This document shows, one piece after another, positions 1-7,863 of a stretch of 64,000 nucleotides of DNA. Location: assembly GCF_000280495.2 (NCBI RefSeq), contig NZ_CP018016.1, positions 1,054,001 to 1,118,000 of the forward strand. The letters run 5' to 3'. Both the position numbers and the translations under genes were made by a program. Each line of letters begins with the position of its first letter. The first letter of the stretch is position 1. The stretch comes from Kosakonia radicincitans DSM 16656 (GTDB lineage Bacteria > Pseudomonadota > Gammaproteobacteria > Enterobacterales > Enterobacteriaceae). Under the pieces are notes generated by a model, which made no database searches, was not told the DNA's origin, and saw nothing but the letters and a program-made list of their open reading frames with translations.

Positions 1-1263
1 GCGCGGCGGATGTCCGGTCATTTTTGTCGCGCTCCTGACGGGAATGAGCAAAGGCAATATGCAAAGTACCAGCAGTGCAACAACGATTAATGTCTGTTTC
101 ACCCCAATCGCATCACCCGCCAGGCCATAGATAAGCGGCATAAGCGCGCCACATCCCAACGATGCGGTATAGAAAATAGCAAATGCGCGGGTTTGCTGAT
201 GCGGTCTGGCGAGTTCGGCTACGCTGCCATACAGAATGGACGACGTTCCGTTCAGCGCGATACCCAGCGGAACCAACAGCAGCCAGCTTACCTGCAAAGG
301 GGCAACCGTCATTCCCAGTACAATGGCCGACGTAATGATCTCACTGGCTGCGACGGTTTTAATTACGCCGAGTTTTGTTGCCAGCACCCCGCAAACCAGT
401 TTGCCAAATGCCCCGCCAATAAAAATTAAGGTCAGCGCAAAGCCAATTTGCGTTGCAGACGCTCCCCTTGCGGCCATTAAAAAGGGAAGGAATGTCAGCG
501 TGCCGGTACGCGTGGCGTTGTCGATACTGCCAATCACGCACAGCGCAGTGAAAGCACGTTTACGAAGCGGTTCGGGGAGTTTTACGCAGGAGGAGGCCTG
601 TTGCTTCTGCTGCGTCGCCTCTTTGCCCGCCAGCGTAGCCACCTGGGGCGTTTTTTTGCCATCCGCAGGCAGTAACACATAGAGACCGAGAGTAACGAGG
701 AAACCCAAAAGCGCAATCAACTGCAGTGCGGTTCCCCACGTGATAACCAACAGGCAGGCAGAAAGCGCACTGGGGATGATCCCTTTACCCACATCGCCGA
801 AAAAGTTGTAGGTGCTGAGTGCGATACGGGCGCGCTGAGGGGGATAAAACCGCGTAATAAAGCTGGAGGAGAGCGGATGCTGAACGCTGGCGCCAAGGCC
901 GCCGATCACAATCAATATCATGAGCTGTATCAGCGTTTCTGACGTTCCATACAGCAGCAGCGCGACGGTTAAAAGCAGCGTGCCGCCGATTAACACTTTC
1001 CGCTCGCCGTATTTTCTGCCCAGTTCTCCCGATGGGATCTGAAACGCCGACATCGCACCAGAAAACAGCATCTTCAGTAAACCGATCTGCGCCATTGAAA
1101 GCCCAAATTGCTGCTGCCAGAGGGCAAAAAGCACATAGTGCATATCCGTCGCACCATCATGGAAAAGGTGAGCAAGGCCGGTTGCACCCAGCACTTTGCG
1201 GCTCTGCGGTTTCTCGACGGTCGGCGAATTTTCTTTCTCAATGGAACCTGAATCCACGCTCAT
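1..1263 (-). CDS. MFS transporter, Fsr-like, truncated by window edge
   Basis: A major facilitator superfamily inner-membrane exporter of which 421 residues are visible; it runs off the left edge with no stop codon. The start at 1263 is chosen because a strong AGGAGGAAG ribosome site sits just upstream. The N-terminal stretch, with LAHLFHDGATDMHY near the first membrane helix followed by alternating hydrophobic helices and a glycine/arginine-rich loop (GELGRKYGERKVL), resembles the fosmidomycin-resistance (Fsr) branch of the MFS. The central loop is polar (KKTPQVATLAGKEATQQK), as expected between the two six-helix halves. Substrate cannot be read from sequence. It is preceded by a 255-bp gap from the AEC transporter on the same strand, so it probably has its own promoter. 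Confidence 0.8.
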   Translation of the reverse strand, partial: MSVDSGSIEKENSPTVEKPQSRKVLGATGLAHLFHDGATDMHYVLFALWQQQFGLSMAQIGLLKMLFSGAMSAFQIPSGELGRKYGERKVLIGGTLLLTVALLLYGTSETLIQLMILIVIGGLGASVQHPLSSSFITRFYPPQRARIALSTYNFFGDVGKGIIPSALSACLLVITWGTALQLIALLGFLVTLGLYVLLPADGKKTPQVATLAGKEATQQKQQASSCVKLPEPLRKRAFTALCVIGSIDNATRTGTLTFLPFLMAARGASATQIGFALTLIFIGGAFGKLVCGVLATKLGVIKTVAASEIITSAIVLGMTVAPLQVSWLLLVPLGIALNGTSSILYGSVAELARPHQQTRAFAIFYTASLGCGALMPLIYGLAGDAIGVKQTLIVVALLVLCILPLLIPVRSATKMTGHPPR

Positions 1264-1518
1264 TCTTCCTCCTGCGCTATTAATGGCTATATTCACACTA
1301 AACCGGGCAGGGAAAACAGCGTGTTGTTATGTTTGTTTTGCATAAGCAATCCCGGTTTTTTAACGGGCGATTTTATTTGCTGATAGCTATTCAGCCGCTA
1401 ATTTCATTCTATTTATTGTGGAATGACGCAGAGGGTAAAACCGGCGGAATCTGTGCACGTTTTAATTCTACCCGGTGGCAGGAAGAGATCTGGGCCAGAT
1501 ATGAAGCGGATTTATCCC

Positions 1519-2445
1519 TCAGTTCGGTGACAGTTGGGTCAGCATCAGAATAAAGGGAATGGTCACCGCCGCCAGCACCGTTTGCACGGAGATAATCCCG
1601 GCAGAAAGCCGATGATCGCCGCCGAGAAGTTTGGTCATGATATAGGCGGAAGGCGTACAGGGCAGGGCATTAAACAGGACGACGGTGGCCAGTACCGGCC
1701 CGGAAATACCCAATTCAACGCCAATAAACAGCGTGATAAGCGGTACCAGTAATAATTTCACAAACGACGACTGTAATACCGGCCCGTGCGCCGAGCGCGC
1801 AGCTTTAAGATCGAGCCCTGCGCCAACCGCCAGCAAGCCCAGCGGCAGCGATGCGCCGCCGAGAATATGCAGAATATTGCTGACCACATCCGGGAGTTTG
1901 AGCGTACTGACATTAAACGCCAGCCCCGCGACCACTGAGATAATCACCGGGTTACGTACCAGTGCTCTGACTATCTGCCATACGCCAGGCCTTTTGCCCT
2001 GCCCGTAATGCATCAGGATGATGATAGACGCGACATTCAGCATGGGAATTGCCACCGCGATACTGATAGACGTGACCGTCAACCCGGTAGTGCCGTAAGT
2101 GGCCGCCGCCGCCGCAACGCCAATATAGGTGTTAGGGCGCAGCGCGCCCTGAATAACGGAAGAAAAGACGGTTCCCGGCTGGCTTCGCCATATTCGCCAC
2201 AACCAGAGTGACACTGCGCCAATCGCCACGGCGCCCAGAATCGACCATGCTATTGGCCTGACCGGAAAATCATTCAGGCTCGCCGTCGCCACCTGAGAAA
2301 ACATCAGCGCCGGAAACAGCCAGAAATAGTTGAGCTTTTCGCAGGGCAACCAGAACTGATGATCAAGCAGGTTTTTGGCCCGCAGTACAAATCCCATAAC
2401 AATCAGGAACATCACCGGTGCAAGCGAAGACAGCGTCGTCATCAT
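1519..2445 (-). CDS. AEC family (auxin efflux carrier-like) permease
   Basis: A 308-residue, very hydrophobic protein with about ten predicted membrane segments. It fits the AEC family, which in enterobacteria includes YfdV- and MdcF-type permeases for organic anions. The N-terminal helix (VMFLIVMGFVLRA), a mid-protein segment with SIIILMHYG and a second half beginning near VISVVAGLAFNVS give the family's two-repeat architecture, and length matches the family norm. It starts only a few bases after the stop of the small ORF at 2449-2646, so the two are probably co-transcribed. Substrate is unknown; dicarboxylates or malonate are usual for this family but nothing here proves it. Confidence 0.8.
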   Translation of the reverse strand: MMTTLSSLAPVMFLIVMGFVLRAKNLLDHQFWLPCEKLNYFWLFPALMFSQVATASLNDFPVRPIAWSILGAVAIGAVSLWLWRIWRSQPGTVFSSVIQGALRPNTYIGVAAAAATYGTTGLTVTSISIAVAIPMLNVASIIILMHYGQGKRPGVWQIVRALVRNPVIISVVAGLAFNVSTLKLPDVVSNILHILGGASLPLGLLAVGAGLDLKAARSAHGPVLQSSFVKLLLVPLITLFIGVELGISGPVLATVVLFNALPCTPSAYIMTKLLGGDHRLSAGIISVQTVLAAVTIPFILMLTQLSPN

Positions 2446-2448
2446 TTC

Positions 2449-2646
2449 TCAAATGTATCCTTTCGTCAGTACCAGCAGACCGTAAATGGCAATAAAACCT
2501 GTCAGCAGACATTTATAAAGCGGCGCGCTTGCCCGGCGGAAGAGTAAATTCCCCACCGCCCGGTAGATAAATAAGGCCACGGGAGCGGCGATAAGACCTT
2601 CAATACTTAATGCTGTGGAGCGAAGCAGCGCCAGAGTTGCGAGCAA
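2449..2646 (-). pseudogene. Short membrane ORF, possible permease C-terminal remnant
   Basis: A 65-codon open frame starting with TTG, with no ATG and no convincing ribosome site. It encodes two hydrophobic helices separated by a basic patch (NLLFRRASAPLYKCLL). This pattern recalls the extreme C-terminus of TauE/SafE-type permeases, where the last helices are joined by a short basic loop. The frame stays open upstream into AT-rich DNA without recognisable protein sequence. The best reading is a decayed permease fragment lying against the AEC gene. A genuine small membrane protein is possible but less likely. The assignment is by eye and weak. Confidence 0.3.
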
Positions 2647-2984
2647 GTGAGTGTGTATTTTTTATGACAGTTTTTTGGCCTGCTTTTAAATGATAATTTT
2701 TGCCTTTATATATCTTTTGATTATATATCAGAGTAAATCTGATATTATTGCCTGCCAGCATTGCTGTTACTGCTTTGCTGAATATCAGAAATTAAAATCC
2801 CGAAAATAAATATCAGTTGTTATCACAAGAAATATAAATAATGCGTTTTGTCTTATGGTGACAGACGATGATTTTCTCGGGCGAGCGTTTTTATTCCTGT
2901 TGCTCAACTCGTGTGGTAGATGTTGCAGCGCAGAGAATCTCTTCTGCGCCAGCCGTTATGGGATATGTTGTGACCGGCGGCAAT
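2647..2984. other. AT-rich intergenic region without a gene
   Basis: 338 bp lying downstream of the LysR gene and upstream of the short permease-like ORF, all on the minus strand. The part from about 2660 to 2860 is markedly AT-rich. No coding frame of any quality and no clear terminator hairpin was seen. It probably holds the promoter of the permease unit. Confidence 0.5.
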
Positions 2985-3902
2985 TCATTCAGCGTACGTG
3001 CTGAATTGCGCATGGATTAATTTCCGCAGCCATTGGTGCGCGTTACCGCCATCCGAGCGGCGGTGCCACAGCAGGTGAAACGCAATCTCCGGCAGTGCCA
3101 GCGGCGGCTTGAGCAGCACAATATCGTCATGGGCTTCATCCACCAGCACGCTGCGGCGAAGTACCGTCGCGACATAATTGGTCCGCGCAATAATCCGCGA
3201 GACGGCCGACATCGTGGGCAGCGTCAGGCGCACCATTCTGCTGAGCCCCTGCTTGCGGAGCTGCTCATCCACCAGGCCGTAGTGATTGCCTTCGGGCGAG
3301 ACCAGAATGTGCTTCATGGCGAGATAGCGTTCCAGCGTCATGCCGTCACGGGCGGCATCGCTGTCGCGACGTACGAGAGTGACAAACTCATCGCGGATCA
3401 AAGGCTGCGACAGGATGCGTTTTTCCGCCTGGGTTGGCACGATACCGATGACCAGATCGACCTCGCCGCTATCAAGCATCGCCACGGACTGATCGCGATC
3501 GACAAAGGTGCGCACATGGATCGTTACGTCCGGCGCCTGCTGGCTGACCGCGCGCATAATCGTCGGCATTAACACCATCAGCGGGTATTCCGACATGCCA
3601 AGTGTGAAGGCCATGCTTCGATTCTGCGGGCTGAACGCCTCTTCCGGTGCCAGCAGGTGGGTTATTTCGTCCAGCGCGCGGCCGACATGCACATGGATCT
3701 CTTTCGCTCTCGCCGTGGGCAGTAATCCGCTGGCGCTGCGAATAAACAGCGGATCGGCAAAATGGCTACGCAGACGTGCAAGCGCGGCGCTCATTGCTGG
3801 CTGGCTGACTGACGCCTTACCGGCAGCGCGGGTGACATTCTGCTCTTCCATCAGCGCGTTAAAGGCGACGAGAAGATTCAGATCAAGCCCTCTAAAATCC
3901 AT
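2985..3902 (-). CDS. LysR family transcriptional regulator
   Basis: A 305-residue LysR-type regulator. The winged helix-turn-helix occupies about residues 7-65, with the family signature in NVTRAAGKASVSQPAMSAAL followed by LRSHFADPLFIR. The rest is a periplasmic-binding-like effector domain. N-terminal spacing (MDFRGLDLNLLVAFNALMEE) resembles the NodD/SyrM-like subgroup, which often controls aromatic or drug-related genes, but the effector is unknown. It is divergent from the SnoaL-like gene at 4021, with 118 bp between the starts, the usual arrangement for a LysR regulator and its target. Regulation of that gene, and autoregulation, are inferences from this layout. Confidence 0.9.
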   Translation of the reverse strand: MDFRGLDLNLLVAFNALMEEQNVTRAAGKASVSQPAMSAALARLRSHFADPLFIRSASGLLPTARAKEIHVHVGRALDEITHLLAPEEAFSPQNRSMAFTLGMSEYPLMVLMPTIMRAVSQQAPDVTIHVRTFVDRDQSVAMLDSGEVDLVIGIVPTQAEKRILSQPLIRDEFVTLVRRDSDAARDGMTLERYLAMKHILVSPEGNHYGLVDEQLRKQGLSRMVRLTLPTMSAVSRIIARTNYVATVLRRSVLVDEAHDDIVLLKPPLALPEIAFHLLWHRRSDGGNAHQWLRKLIHAQFSTYAE

Positions 3903-4020
3903 AAAACGGATACTCCTCTATATCTTATATTTGTTTTATTTATTGATATCGCGAATGTGATACTAGCGGCGTACGGCAAATAAACCAATGCAAAACCGTC
4001 AGCCTGCGAGGTAGGTAGTG

Positions 4021-4464
4021 ATGTCAGACCATAATGAAATAGCGAATCGTCTTGCGCGCGAGCGCGAGGCCGTAGAAAAAATCTATCAGGCGTTTAGCCT
4101 GCAAAACCCGGATCTGCTCGATGAAGCGGTGACGCCAGACTGGCAGGATATTCCGCTGGCTCCCGGCCAGGCAGCCGGGCCGCAAGGGCTAAAACCCATC
4201 ATCAGAAGCTTTATCGCGGCTTTTCCCGATGTGCAGATTGTCATTCAGGATTTGATGCAGCTTCCCGGTAAGATTGCCGTTCGCGCGGAGATTACCGGGA
4301 CGCATCAGGGAACGTTTATGGGGATGGAAGCGACGGGGAAATTTGTGCGCATCCGTTTGCATGAGATGCACGAACTTAACGGTGAGCGCGTGATAAAAAC
4401 CTGGCATATGGAAGACTGGCTCGGGCTGTTTATGCAGTTGGGCAAGACGCCTTCTCTGCCTTAA
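4021..4464 (+). CDS. SnoaL-like / ester cyclase family protein
   Basis: A 147-residue protein of the SnoaL-like (NTF2 fold) superfamily. Visible marks are an N-terminal helix (AREREAVEKIYQAF), the segment PDLLDEAVTPDWQDIP, the central GLKPIIRSFIAAFPDVQIVI and a C-terminal strand pair ending in HEMHELNGERVIKTWHMEDW. Family members are small cyclases, isomerases or orphan binding proteins, and the reaction cannot be assigned. The start at ATG 4021 is preferred to the adjacent in-frame GTG at 4018 because GAGGTAGG is better spaced from it. It is divergent from the LysR gene and followed by a strong shared terminator, so it is probably monocistronic and LysR-controlled. Confidence 0.8.
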   Translation: MSDHNEIANRLAREREAVEKIYQAFSLQNPDLLDEAVTPDWQDIPLAPGQAAGPQGLKPIIRSFIAAFPDVQIVIQDLMQLPGKIAVRAEITGTHQGTFMGMEATGKFVRIRLHEMHELNGERVIKTWHMEDWLGLFMQLGKTPSLP

Positions 4465-4470
4465 GCGCAA

Positions 4471-4498
4471 AAAAATCCACGCCGTAGCGTGGATTTTT
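4471..4498. terminator. Bidirectional intrinsic terminator
   Basis: A perfect 12-bp inverted repeat (left arm 4471-4482, right arm 4487-4498, loop CGTA). The arms begin in an A run and end in a T run, so it works in both orientations. It lies between the convergent stops of the SnoaL-like gene and the OprB-type porin and should end both transcripts. Confidence 0.9.
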
Positions 4499-4511
4499 GC
4501 TTTTATGGGGA

Positions 4512-5852
4512 TCAGAAGTTGATGTTCGCCGTCACGCCGCCGACAAAGGCGTCATCAACCTGGCTGACTGCGCCCGGTGCGGAAATGTATTGCAGGTTCG
4601 GGCGAATTTGCAGCCATTTCGTCGCCTGAATGTTGTAATAGATTTCGTAGTTGTACTCGGAACCGTCCTGAATCGGCAGATAGGCCAGGCTGTTGTAGTC
4701 TGTCTCACCGTTGAAGCGGTTCTCGTCGTCCAGCAGGCGGGTGTAGGAGGAGTTGATATGGATACGGCCTGCGCCGATACCAATTTCATCCTGCGGACGC
4801 GCGTCAAACGGTCCTTTCCACGTCAGCGCAATCGACTGATAGTTGTCGGTTTTTGACGTTTTGTGATCGTTCATCACCGCCTGAACGGTCAGCGTAATAC
4901 CGCGATCGCTGGAGCCGCCCTGCGCGGTCAGTTGTTGCTGGGCGAGGATATAGCCGCCGTAAGAGTGGGCGGTATCCTGATAACTGCCATCGCGCCATGA
5001 GCCGTAAACATTATCGTTGGTCGAGGAGTAGTAGTAACCAAGACGGTAGTTCCCCGGCAGTTTGTCCGCGCCGAGCAGCGGTTTCCAGCCCAGTTCTACC
5101 GGAACCAGGTTACCTTCGGTCGGGTTAAATTCAAAACGGAAACCGTCGCCGCGATCATAGTTATACGGGTTCTGGTTGTAGAAACCGACCTGCATAAAGA
5201 CTTCCGGCGTGAAGTTAATACGCACGCGACCGCCCCACTGGGAAACCGGCCAGTTGTACCAGTGATCGCCGCGCCAGTTACCCGCCTGGCCGCTGCCGAA
5301 CGCCAGGTTCTGGAACTTACTGTCGAAATTATCGAAATCTTCGCCAACGGTCACACGCCCGGCTTTCACATCCAGCACATCGTCAAAGAAGCCTTTACGT
5401 AGCCAGAACTGTGTCAGACGCCAGGTCTGCCCGCGGCCATACACCTCCTGCGGGGAAGAGAGCATGCCGGTACGCGGATCGGCCACTTGATCGGCGACAT
5501 TCTGCCCGTCACGGTTAGTGATGGTTAACTGGAACTCGGCATCCTGCCAGTTGAGCAGTTTTTGCAGATCGAGATTAACGCCGAACACCTGCTGATCGCT
5601 GTAGCGCGCCGTCGTTGAGGTGTTATAGCCGCCAGCCAGGTTTGATGCGGCTTCCATGGTGTAATTCACCTGGAAATCGACACCCTCTTTCTGTAGCTCG
5701 GTGCGGGTTCCGCCCCAGTCACCAAACATCCACGGGGAATCGGCGCTGAAGGCGTCCGCCGCATGGGCAAGGCTGGGTTGCAGACAAAGGAATAAGGCTC
5801 CGGCTAAAGCAGATATTACAGGTTGTTTCACCACTGTTTTTATATGTTTCAT
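4512..5852 (-). CDS. OprB family carbohydrate-selective porin
   Basis: A 446-residue outer-membrane protein. Residues 1-31 form a signal peptide ending in PSLAHA. The mature protein opens with SPWMFGDWGGTRTELQKEGV, the hallmark N-terminus of OprB porins, and then alternates short aromatic-rich strands with acidic turns. It ends in the terminal phenylalanine (ANINF) needed for BAM recognition. OprB proteins let glucose and other sugars through the outer membrane, usually of pseudomonads but also in several enterobacteria. It stands alone with its own terminator. The neighbouring AraC gene is on the same strand upstream and might control it, but nothing in the sequence proves that. Confidence 0.9.
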   Translation of the reverse strand: MKHIKTVVKQPVISALAGALFLCLQPSLAHAADAFSADSPWMFGDWGGTRTELQKEGVDFQVNYTMEAASNLAGGYNTSTTARYSDQQVFGVNLDLQKLLNWQDAEFQLTITNRDGQNVADQVADPRTGMLSSPQEVYGRGQTWRLTQFWLRKGFFDDVLDVKAGRVTVGEDFDNFDSKFQNLAFGSGQAGNWRGDHWYNWPVSQWGGRVRINFTPEVFMQVGFYNQNPYNYDRGDGFRFEFNPTEGNLVPVELGWKPLLGADKLPGNYRLGYYYSSTNDNVYGSWRDGSYQDTAHSYGGYILAQQQLTAQGGSSDRGITLTVQAVMNDHKTSKTDNYQSIALTWKGPFDARPQDEIGIGAGRIHINSSYTRLLDDENRFNGETDYNSLAYLPIQDGSEYNYEIYYNIQATKWLQIRPNLQYISAPGAVSQVDDAFVGGVTANINF

Positions 5853-6133
5853 AATGTTTATTCTTAGGCAAGGGGAGTTGTTCGGAATTTTGAGTGTAAT
5901 AACTGCAGATTCTGAGTTTTATAAATTTGTGCGAGTAAAATTATCTTGCCAAAAAAATATGATCGTCAGCACAAAATTAGCTTCACAGTATTTTCATTTG
6001 CTATTTTTAGTGAATGACTTTGCGTAAGCTGTGCCGAAATAACCCTCAACCCGGCGGCAAAAAAAAAGAGGAATAAAGCGCCTTTCTGCCCGGTATATCT
6101 CTTACAAATAATTCGCGTGGGTGAAAAAAAACG

Positions 6134-7012
6134 TTAGCGGACCCGGGAAGGCGGCGTCGAAAAGCGTTTTTTAAACTGCTCCGCAAATCGTGCATAAGAG
6201 AGATAGCCACACTGTTCTGCGACCCCTTGCAGGGTGAAGGAGGTGGTTTGCAGCAGGAACATCGCATGCATCATACGTGTTTCCAGCAGCAGTGTTTCGA
6301 AGCGGGAATGTTCATCCGACAGTCGGCGTCTTAATGTTGATTCACTCATCGCCAGCCGTTTTCCCGCCTCTTTCACCGTCCAGTGTTGCTCCGGCGCTTT
6401 TTGCAATAATTCCCGGAGTTGCAGGGTGACAGAGCGTTTCGCCAGCGGTAAAAAACAGTGACCGTGCTCCGCCAGCACCAACAGCAGATCCAGCAGCCGT
6501 AACACCAGGCGGTTATCATCAAGTTCCGGTCGGTTTAGGCTCGCCTGTAAAGTAAAAAGCGAATCGATAAGTGCTTTCTTCAACGGAATAACGGCGATTT
6601 CAGTAACAGAACTGGTGCGGGAAATAACGTCGGTATAGCGTTTGGCAAACTCGCGAATAACGTTTGCTGAGATCGTCAGAAATAATGACTGGAAGGGCCG
6701 ACCATCACCGTCAGGATATTTTTCAATATCGATACAGGTATCTTGTGCGATAAGACATGCGCGCGTTGATGGCGTCAGAATTTGCGCTGAATGACCTGTA
6801 TGCAGAACCAGCGAACCTGACAAAATAATAATCAGGGTGGCCTGCGGAAAATAAAAATCCTTTGTGCTCTGGCTATTGCGCAGCAGCGGTCGGGAGAGTG
6901 AACAGAGATTATCCCGATGGATTAAACGCGGTGCGGAAAAGAGGCTGCCCCCGGCTGGCTGGATATTCAGCAGCTCATGTGATTCTTTTTCTACCATCGG
7001 GGGCTGAAGCAT
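6134..7012 (-). CDS. AraC family transcriptional regulator
   Basis: A 292-residue protein with an N-terminal sensor-like half containing a cupin-like beta segment (YFPQATLIIILSGSLVLHTG). A C-terminal AraC/XylS double helix-turn-helix covers about residues 195-292. The first recognition helix is LAMSESTLRRRLSDEH, and the second motif is GVAEQCGYLSYARFAEQFKKRF, with the conserved GYxS..F pattern. The protein ends directly after the second motif (STPPSRVR), as in many GadX/AppY-like regulators. It lies 13 bp downstream of the PEBP-like gene on the same strand, so they form a probable two-gene operon. Effector and targets are unknown. Confidence 0.85.
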   Translation of the reverse strand: MLQPPMVEKESHELLNIQPAGGSLFSAPRLIHRDNLCSLSRPLLRNSQSTKDFYFPQATLIIILSGSLVLHTGHSAQILTPSTRACLIAQDTCIDIEKYPDGDGRPFQSLFLTISANVIREFAKRYTDVISRTSSVTEIAVIPLKKALIDSLFTLQASLNRPELDDNRLVLRLLDLLLVLAEHGHCFLPLAKRSVTLQLRELLQKAPEQHWTVKEAGKRLAMSESTLRRRLSDEHSRFETLLLETRMMHAMFLLQTTSFTLQGVAEQCGYLSYARFAEQFKKRFSTPPSRVR

Positions 7013-7025
7013 AATGGAACCTTGA

Positions 7026-7655
7026 TTAACGAACCGTCGGGTTAAGCGAGTAGAGTCCGGTCAATTCAGCTTGCGCCAGGACATTCACCGATTCTATGGC
7101 TTTACGGACATTTTGTCCTGTCAATGCGCCATCAACCGGCAGGCTGGCCACATCCAGCGCATACAGCGTAAACACGTAACGATGGACGATTTCATCATTC
7201 CACGGCGGGCACGGGCCATCGTAGCCATAATAGTCGCCGCTCATCTGCGCATCGCTGGCAAACCACAGCGAATAGTCGTTTATGCCGTGGCGATAACCTG
7301 TTGGCAAGCTGGCGAGCGTTTTTCCTTTTGGCGTCACGCCGGAAGAGAAAGCCGATTCTGCCAGTTCCTGCTGCGTGACGGGAATATCCAGCAAAACCCA
7401 GTGATAAAAATCGATGCGTGGCAGCGTGCTGGAAACCACGCGCCCCTCCTGATTAACATCATCGCCGCGGGAAGGAACATCCGGATCGTGGCATAGCAAT
7501 GCCAGTGATTTCGTCCCTGGTGGGATCTGATCCCAGGCAAGATGCGGGCTGGCATTCTGCGACAACGTAATATGCCCCTCGCTGGCGGGCACGGCGAAGG
7601 CGTTTTTTCCGGGAATAACATCACCATTACTGAAGTTCTGGCTGAACAGTTTCAT
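7026..7655 (-). CDS. YbhB/YbcL-type PEBP-like protein
   Basis: A 209-residue member of the phosphatidylethanolamine-binding protein / Raf kinase inhibitor-like family, of which YbhB and YbcL are the E. coli examples. The diagnostic pocket motifs are present: the CHDPDVPSRGDD segment near residues 55-65, FYHWVLLDIP, and the later YYGYDGPCPPWND followed by HRYVFTLYALD. No signal peptide is seen, so it is probably cytoplasmic. It is slightly longer than YbhB because of an extended loop after the DPDVP motif. It forms a probable operon with the AraC gene 13 bp downstream. The biochemical role of bacterial PEBPs is poorly known. Confidence 0.88.
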   Translation of the reverse strand: MKLFSQNFSNGDVIPGKNAFAVPASEGHITLSQNASPHLAWDQIPPGTKSLALLCHDPDVPSRGDDVNQEGRVVSSTLPRIDFYHWVLLDIPVTQQELAESAFSSGVTPKGKTLASLPTGYRHGINDYSLWFASDAQMSGDYYGYDGPCPPWNDEIVHRYVFTLYALDVASLPVDGALTGQNVRKAIESVNVLAQAELTGLYSLNPTVR

Positions 7656-7773
7656 CTCTGCATCCTTATCTCACGTCGCGGGAAAGCGATATGTTACCCC
7701 GTGGCGGATTTCAGACAGCAACATATCCAGTCAATTGGCGTCCATATCCGGTCAAAATGACAGTATCAGGCGC

Positions 7774-7809
7774 AAAAAAGTGACGGACAAACGCCATGTT
7801 GTCCGTCAC
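7774..7809 (-). terminator. Intrinsic terminator of the inverse autotransporter gene
   Basis: A perfect 11-bp stem (7780-7790 with 7799-7809) with an 8-base loop. On the minus strand it is followed by six T residues (A run at 7774-7779 on the plus strand). It lies about 55 bp beyond the stop of the invasin-like gene on that strand. Confidence 0.85.
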
Positions 7810-7824
7810 CAGGAGGAGCGTTAA

Positions 7825-7852
7825 CCGGTAAGGCGATTTCCGCCCTTATCGG
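7825..7852. repeat. REP-like imperfect palindrome
   Basis: An imperfect inverted repeat (CCGGTAAGGCG ... CGCCCTTATCGG) whose arms match the core of enterobacterial REP/BIME units (GCCGGATAAGGCG type). It sits just after the invasin-like gene, the usual extragenic position, next to the terminator hairpin. Confidence 0.5.
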
Positions 7853-7863
7853 ATGCGCTGCGG

